Below, one piece after another: positions 22,845-23,542 of a stretch of DNA of 23,542 bases. The notes below the pieces were generated by a model. That model was not told the origin of the DNA, did not search any database, and saw only the letters and a program-made list of their open reading frames with translations. This DNA comes from Pseudomonadota bacterium (GTDB lineage: Bacteria > Pseudomonadota > Alphaproteobacteria > Rhizobiales > Xanthobacteraceae): contig JAEZMT010000461.1 of NCBI GenBank assembly GCA_023442085.1, positions 1 through 23,542 of the forward strand, in the 5' to 3' direction. Within the stretch, counting starts at the first letter, position 1. Each line of letters begins with the position of its first letter. The position numbers were made by a program, and so were the translations under genes.

Positions 22845-23018
22845 GGCCGTTTCCCCGTCTTGTTCTGGTGTTTCGGCCGCTTTTTAGCGCAGCGGCATCC
22901 TGCGCATGTTGTAGGAGCCTGACGGGAGCGGATCAAATCGTTTTAGCCTAGGGGCGTTCGCGCTTGCCAAGGTGGTTGCGCTTCGCTTTGGTGGCGGCGG
23001 AACAAGCGGAGGCGGGCC
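22845..23018. promoter_or_regulatory. Divergent promoter region, ltnD-like / otnC-like
   Basis: This is a 174-bp gap between two divergent starts. A short A+T-richer patch (ATCAAATCGTTTTAGCC, about 22933-22949) is the likeliest place for promoter elements. A 5-bp inverted pair GCGCA/TGCGC lies near 22887-22905. No specific operator recognised. Confidence 0.4.
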
Positions 23019-23542
23019 ATGGACGAGACCAGACTGCGGGAGGAGATCTGCCGCTTCGGGCGCTCTTTGTTCGAGCGGGGGCTGACGCCCGGCTCGTCCG
23101 GCAATATCAGCCTCAGGCTCGATGACGGCGGGTGGCTGGTGACACCCACCAACGCCTCCCTCGGCTTCCTCGATCCCGCGCGCATCGCGAGGCTCGATGC
23201 ACAGGGCCAGCTCCTCACCGGCGACAAGCCCACGAAGGAAATCCCGCTGCATTCGGCCCTCTACGAGACCCGCGGCACGGCGCGCGCCATCGTGCATCTG
23301 CATTCGACACATTCGGTGGCGCTCACCATGCTGCCGGAGATCGACCCGCGCGCGGCCTTGCCACCCATGACGCCCTATTACCTCATGCGCGCCGGACAGA
23401 CCGCGCTCCTGCCCTATTACCGGCCGGGTGACCCCGCCGTCGCCGATGCCATCCGGGGCCTCGCGGGCCGCTATTCCTCCGTGCTGCTGGCCAACCATGG
23501 GCCGGTGGTGGCGGGCGATACGCTGGAGGCGGCCGTATTCGC
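23019..23542 (+). CDS. otnC: Class II aldolase-family protein, 3-oxo-tetronate 4-phosphate decarboxylase-like (3' truncated by window)
   Basis: The first 174 residues of a class II aldolase/adducin-fold enzyme run off the window end with no stop. Seen: LFERGLTPGSSGNISLRL at 17-34, TPTNASLGFLDPARIARLD at 42-60, the catalytic Glu74 in PTKEIPLH, Zn ligands His93 and His95 (VHLHSTHS), and the third His160 in ANHGPVVAG. MTPYYLMRAGQ at 117-127 is typical of OtnC, which decarboxylates 3-oxo-tetronate 4-phosphate to dihydroxyacetone phosphate in threonate/erythronate breakdown. The ATG at 23019 has GGAGGCGGG just ahead. L-fuculose-phosphate aldolase is the main alternative; the ltnD-like neighbour favours OtnC. 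The kinase OtnK and isomerase OtnI are not in the window. Confidence 0.87.
   Translation, partial: MDETRLREEICRFGRSLFERGLTPGSSGNISLRLDDGGWLVTPTNASLGFLDPARIARLDAQGQLLTGDKPTKEIPLHSALYETRGTARAIVHLHSTHSVALTMLPEIDPRAALPPMTPYYLMRAGQTALLPYYRPGDPAVADAIRGLAGRYSSVLLANHGPVVAGDTLEAAVF

Overview
The window is uniformly G+C-rich (roughly two thirds by eye). Genes are tightly packed, stop/start codons often overlap, and family assignments point to an alphaproteobacterium. A rhizobial-type soil heterotroph near the Xanthobacteraceae/Bradyrhizobiaceae is my best guess. This is inferred from family resemblance and codon style, not from a marker gene. I see no insertion sequence, phage gene, CRISPR array or rRNA.

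Layout. (1) 1-3329: end of a branched-chain-amino-acid-type (HAAT) ABC importer: LivH-like permease (partial), LivM-like permease, an AhpD-like thiol peroxidase, and a Tat-type substrate-binding protein, all translationally coupled or nearly so. (2) 3471-5287: a two-component flavin monooxygenase of the NtaA/SnaA/DszA type with its flavin reductase. With region 1 it reads as an uptake-and-oxidise module for an unidentified substrate. (3) 5288-5785: a 498-bp non-coding gap carrying a long inverted repeat in front of region 4. (4) 5786-9859: a cobalt-type nitrile hydratase cluster in the order CobW GTPase, DUF1097 membrane protein, beta subunit, alpha subunit (CTLCSC metal claw), p14K-type activator, CbiM-type cobalt permease. 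At 9959-10990 it is followed by a GlxA-like AraC regulator whose sensor domain resembles isonitrile hydratase. (5) 11011-15195: a DUF1345 membrane protein, a CAU tRNA (probably tRNA-Ile2), a periplasmic SIMPL protein, a Nudix hydrolase with a roughly 250-residue histone-H1-like tail, and a DUF2189 membrane protein. (6) 15311-21497: a glutamate-producing block with a glutaminase-STAS-cyclic-nucleotide-binding fusion, an Lrp/AsnC regulator and a divergent type-B PutA. (7) 21511-23542: a small secreted Cys-rich protein, an L-threonate dehydrogenase-like protein and, divergently, the start of a class II aldolase-family 3-oxo-tetronate-4-phosphate decarboxylase.

How the genes work together. Region 4 is the most coherent system: metal import (CbiM), metal or GTP-dependent delivery (CobW), active-site maturation (p14K), enzyme (alpha/beta), a membrane protein of unknown role (DUF1097) and a probable sensor-regulator. 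Region 6 converts glutamine and proline to glutamate. PutA lacks the N-terminal ribbon-helix-helix repressor domain, so the adjacent Lrp-type protein is its likely regulator. The most unusual single proteins are the Nudix/H1-like fusion and the glutaminase/STAS/cNMP fusion. None of the assignments was checked against a database.
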